Of a stretch of DNA of 6,980 bases, positions 5,610 to 6,980 are shown piece by piece. Positions within the stretch are counted from its first letter, which is position 1, and each line of letters begins with the position of its first letter. This DNA is from an uncultured Collinsella sp. (GTDB taxonomy: Bacteria; Actinomycetota; Coriobacteriia; Coriobacteriales; Coriobacteriaceae). The stretch is from NCBI GenBank assembly GCA_902470265.1, contig CABRFW010000086.1, forward strand, positions 1-6,980. The letters are read 5' to 3'. The translations under genes and the position numbers were made by a program. The notes under the pieces are model-generated. The model saw only the letters and a list, made by a program, of their open reading frames with translations, was not told where the DNA came from and did no database searches.

Positions 5610-6980
5610 CTACGCCGACGCGCTGTCGCGAGCCGCCTGGCATGTAGGGGTCTGACGCAGCGTAAGCGGCTTGTCCCCCGCCTCGGCCGACGTGGTCAGC
5701 GTATACGTGATCGTCGTCGTCTCGCCAGCATGCAGGTCAACGGTGCCCGAATAGAAGGGGATTCCATGCCACGTAGCGGCGCCAAGACCAAACTGGGTGC
5801 CCTCGACGGTCAGATCAGTAATGTTGCCGCCCGTCGGGGCAAACAACGAGACATTCAGACGCTCGTCGTCACGCGCGGCATCGGGTGCGCTCGCCGCAAC
5901 GTAGTCGGGCAGCTTGCCAGCCTCCTCCTGCGTCATGATGTTCGTCAGGGTAACGGTGATGCGATAGGAGCACGTGCCGTCACCGTTCTTGATGCCCTGG
6001 CCAATCTGCGTATCGGCGTTCAGATACCAGTCGAGCTTGGAGAAGCTCAGGTTGTTAAAGTAAACGCCGGCAACGGGATCGGCACTCGGATCATCCGGAT
6101 CGGGCAGCGAAGCGTCAATGCCCGTCTCTTTGATGGCATTCTGCTCATCATCGTTTCTCATCCACGCGATCAGGCGGCCCTCTTCGGCACCGCGCTCAAC
6201 GGCGCTGACAAGGTTCGCAACATCGACGTCGCCGATACCGCCAAGAATCTTGTCAAAGGCAGCGCTGGCGACGGATGCAAAGATGCCGTCCGACTCCTCG
6301 ACCGGATAGTTCCAGTACACATCGTGCATGAGGACCTTTGCGGCGTTGGTGCCGTCGACAACCGTTCCGTCGGGCAGTGACACGTTACCGACCAGGCCCA
6401 GCAGATACTGCAGGAACACCGGGTCGATACCGATGACGCCATCAACGTCCTGTCCATACTGGGACTTCCACAGCGCGGCGACACGCTGCGAGTTGCGGGG
6501 CCAATCAGGCGAATAGGTATTGCCCGAGTTGTACAGGTTGCTGTGGTTGCCGAACAGCGCCTCATCCTCTTCGTCGACGCTCTCGACCGCCTCATCCTCG
6601 CTGAGTCCAATGCGGGGAACAAACTCGCCAATCGACATCTGACCGTCGGTGACCGAAATCAGGCCCTGCGAACCGCCAAAGCCGCCGCAGGCACGAATCT
6701 CGACGTTGTTCATGGCGTACATAAGGTAGTTGCGCGTCTGGCCGTTGGCGCCGAGCATCTGGGGAAGGACGGGGGCGACCTTCTCCGCCGCGTCAACCGC
6801 ACCGTTGAGGGTGGCAAAGCCGTCCTTGGCCTTATCGACCAGCTCGGTCACCTGGGAAATATGAGTATCGCCAATGCCCTGGACCTTCTCGTTGGCGCTC
6901 TTGAACACCTTCGAGCTGCTGGAAAGCGAATCGGCGACCGCCTGCAGCGCGGACACGTTAATCATGCCGTCCTGGAACAG
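5610..6980 (-). CDS. DUF4012 domain protein, probable cell-envelope protein (N-terminus beyond the window)
   Basis: A protein of the DUF4012 family, whose function is not known to me; 456 residues are visible and the frame is open to the window edge, so the true start lies upstream. The ATG at 6963-6965 has no reason to be the start. Counting from the window edge, about 10-70 looks helical and rich in Ser, Ala and Lys. The DUF4012 core begins near 70, with NYLMYAMNNVEIRACGGFGG at 84-103. It continues through YSPDWPRNSQ at 156-165, VDGVIGIDPVFLQYLLGLVG at 179-198 and NNLSFSKLDWYLNADTQI at 309-326. The remainder, about 335-456, reads as beta-rich, with alternating hydrophobic and Thr residues, and ends in DSASA. 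An acidic stretch lies at about 127-141. Family members commonly carry an N-terminal membrane helix and lie near envelope polysaccharide genes; the helix cannot be seen here. Its place just upstream of glmM on the same strand fits an envelope role, but this is inference. Confidence 0.85.
   Translation of the reverse strand: MFQDGMINVSALQAVADSLSSSSKVFKSANEKVQGIGDTHISQVTELVDKAKDGFATLNGAVDAAEKVAPVLPQMLGANGQTRNYLMYAMNNVEIRACGGFGGSQGLISVTDGQMSIGEFVPRIGLSEDEAVESVDEEDEALFGNHSNLYNSGNTYSPDWPRNSQRVAALWKSQYGQDVDGVIGIDPVFLQYLLGLVGNVSLPDGTVVDGTNAAKVLMHDVYWNYPVEESDGIFASVASAAFDKILGGIGDVDVANLVSAVERGAEEGRLIAWMRNDDEQNAIKETGIDASLPDPDDPSADPVAGVYFNNLSFSKLDWYLNADTQIGQGIKNGDGTCSYRITVTLTNIMTQEEAGKLPDYVAASAPDAARDDERLNVSLFAPTGGNITDLTVEGTQFGLGAATWHGIPFYSGTVDLHAGETTTITYTLTTSAEAGDKPLTLRQTPTCQAARDSASA

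Noticed and set aside
4186..5655. A 489-residue open frame on the plus strand opposite glmM
   Set aside because: It lies antisense to a fully recognisable glmM, is rich in His, Ala, Val and Arg as expected of GC-rich antisense frames, and shows no family motif.

Overview
The window is GC-rich, densely coding bacterial chromosome. It holds five protein genes, two of them cut by the window edges, and one well-preserved tRNA-sensing T-box leader. The style (GC-rich codon use, strong AAGGAG-type ribosome binding sites, a Firmicutes-like transcriptional T-box on pheST, and a DUF4012 envelope protein next to glmM) suggests a Coriobacteriia-type actinobacterium such as Collinsella. That placement is an impression from sequence style and was not tested by a search.

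Layout: positions 1-2393 hold a leftward phenylalanyl-tRNA synthetase unit. It reads promoter (about 2387-2395), T-box leader with antiterminator and terminator (2093-2381), pheS (933-2009), a 63-base spacer, then pheT (869 to beyond base 1, N-terminal 289 residues visible). A short gene-free stretch (2396-2513) separates this unit from a divergent rightward gene for an M32 family metallocarboxypeptidase (2514-4097). That gene converges on the leftward glmM gene (4195-5526), and one strong two-way hairpin (4120-4158) lies between the two stop codons. Upstream of glmM on the same strand is a DUF4012 family protein (5610 to beyond 6980, N-terminus missing). An 11-bp hairpin lies in the 83-base gap between DUF4012 and glmM.

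How the genes work together: PheS and PheT form the alpha2beta2 enzyme that charges tRNA-Phe. The T-box leader should raise their transcription when uncharged tRNA-Phe accumulates; its UUC specifier and UGGU acceptor-binding bulge both fit tRNA-Phe. GlmM makes glucosamine-1-phosphate for UDP-GlcNAc and peptidoglycan. The neighbouring DUF4012 protein is probably an envelope protein, so the right half may be a small cell-envelope cluster. The M32 peptidase looks like a stand-alone housekeeping gene with an unusual lysine-rich N-terminal tail.

I found no mobile element, CRISPR array, tRNA or rRNA gene, and no clearly novel multi-gene system. The points most worth checking are the T-box architecture, the hairpin just before the glmM ribosome binding site, and the lysine-rich tail of the peptidase.
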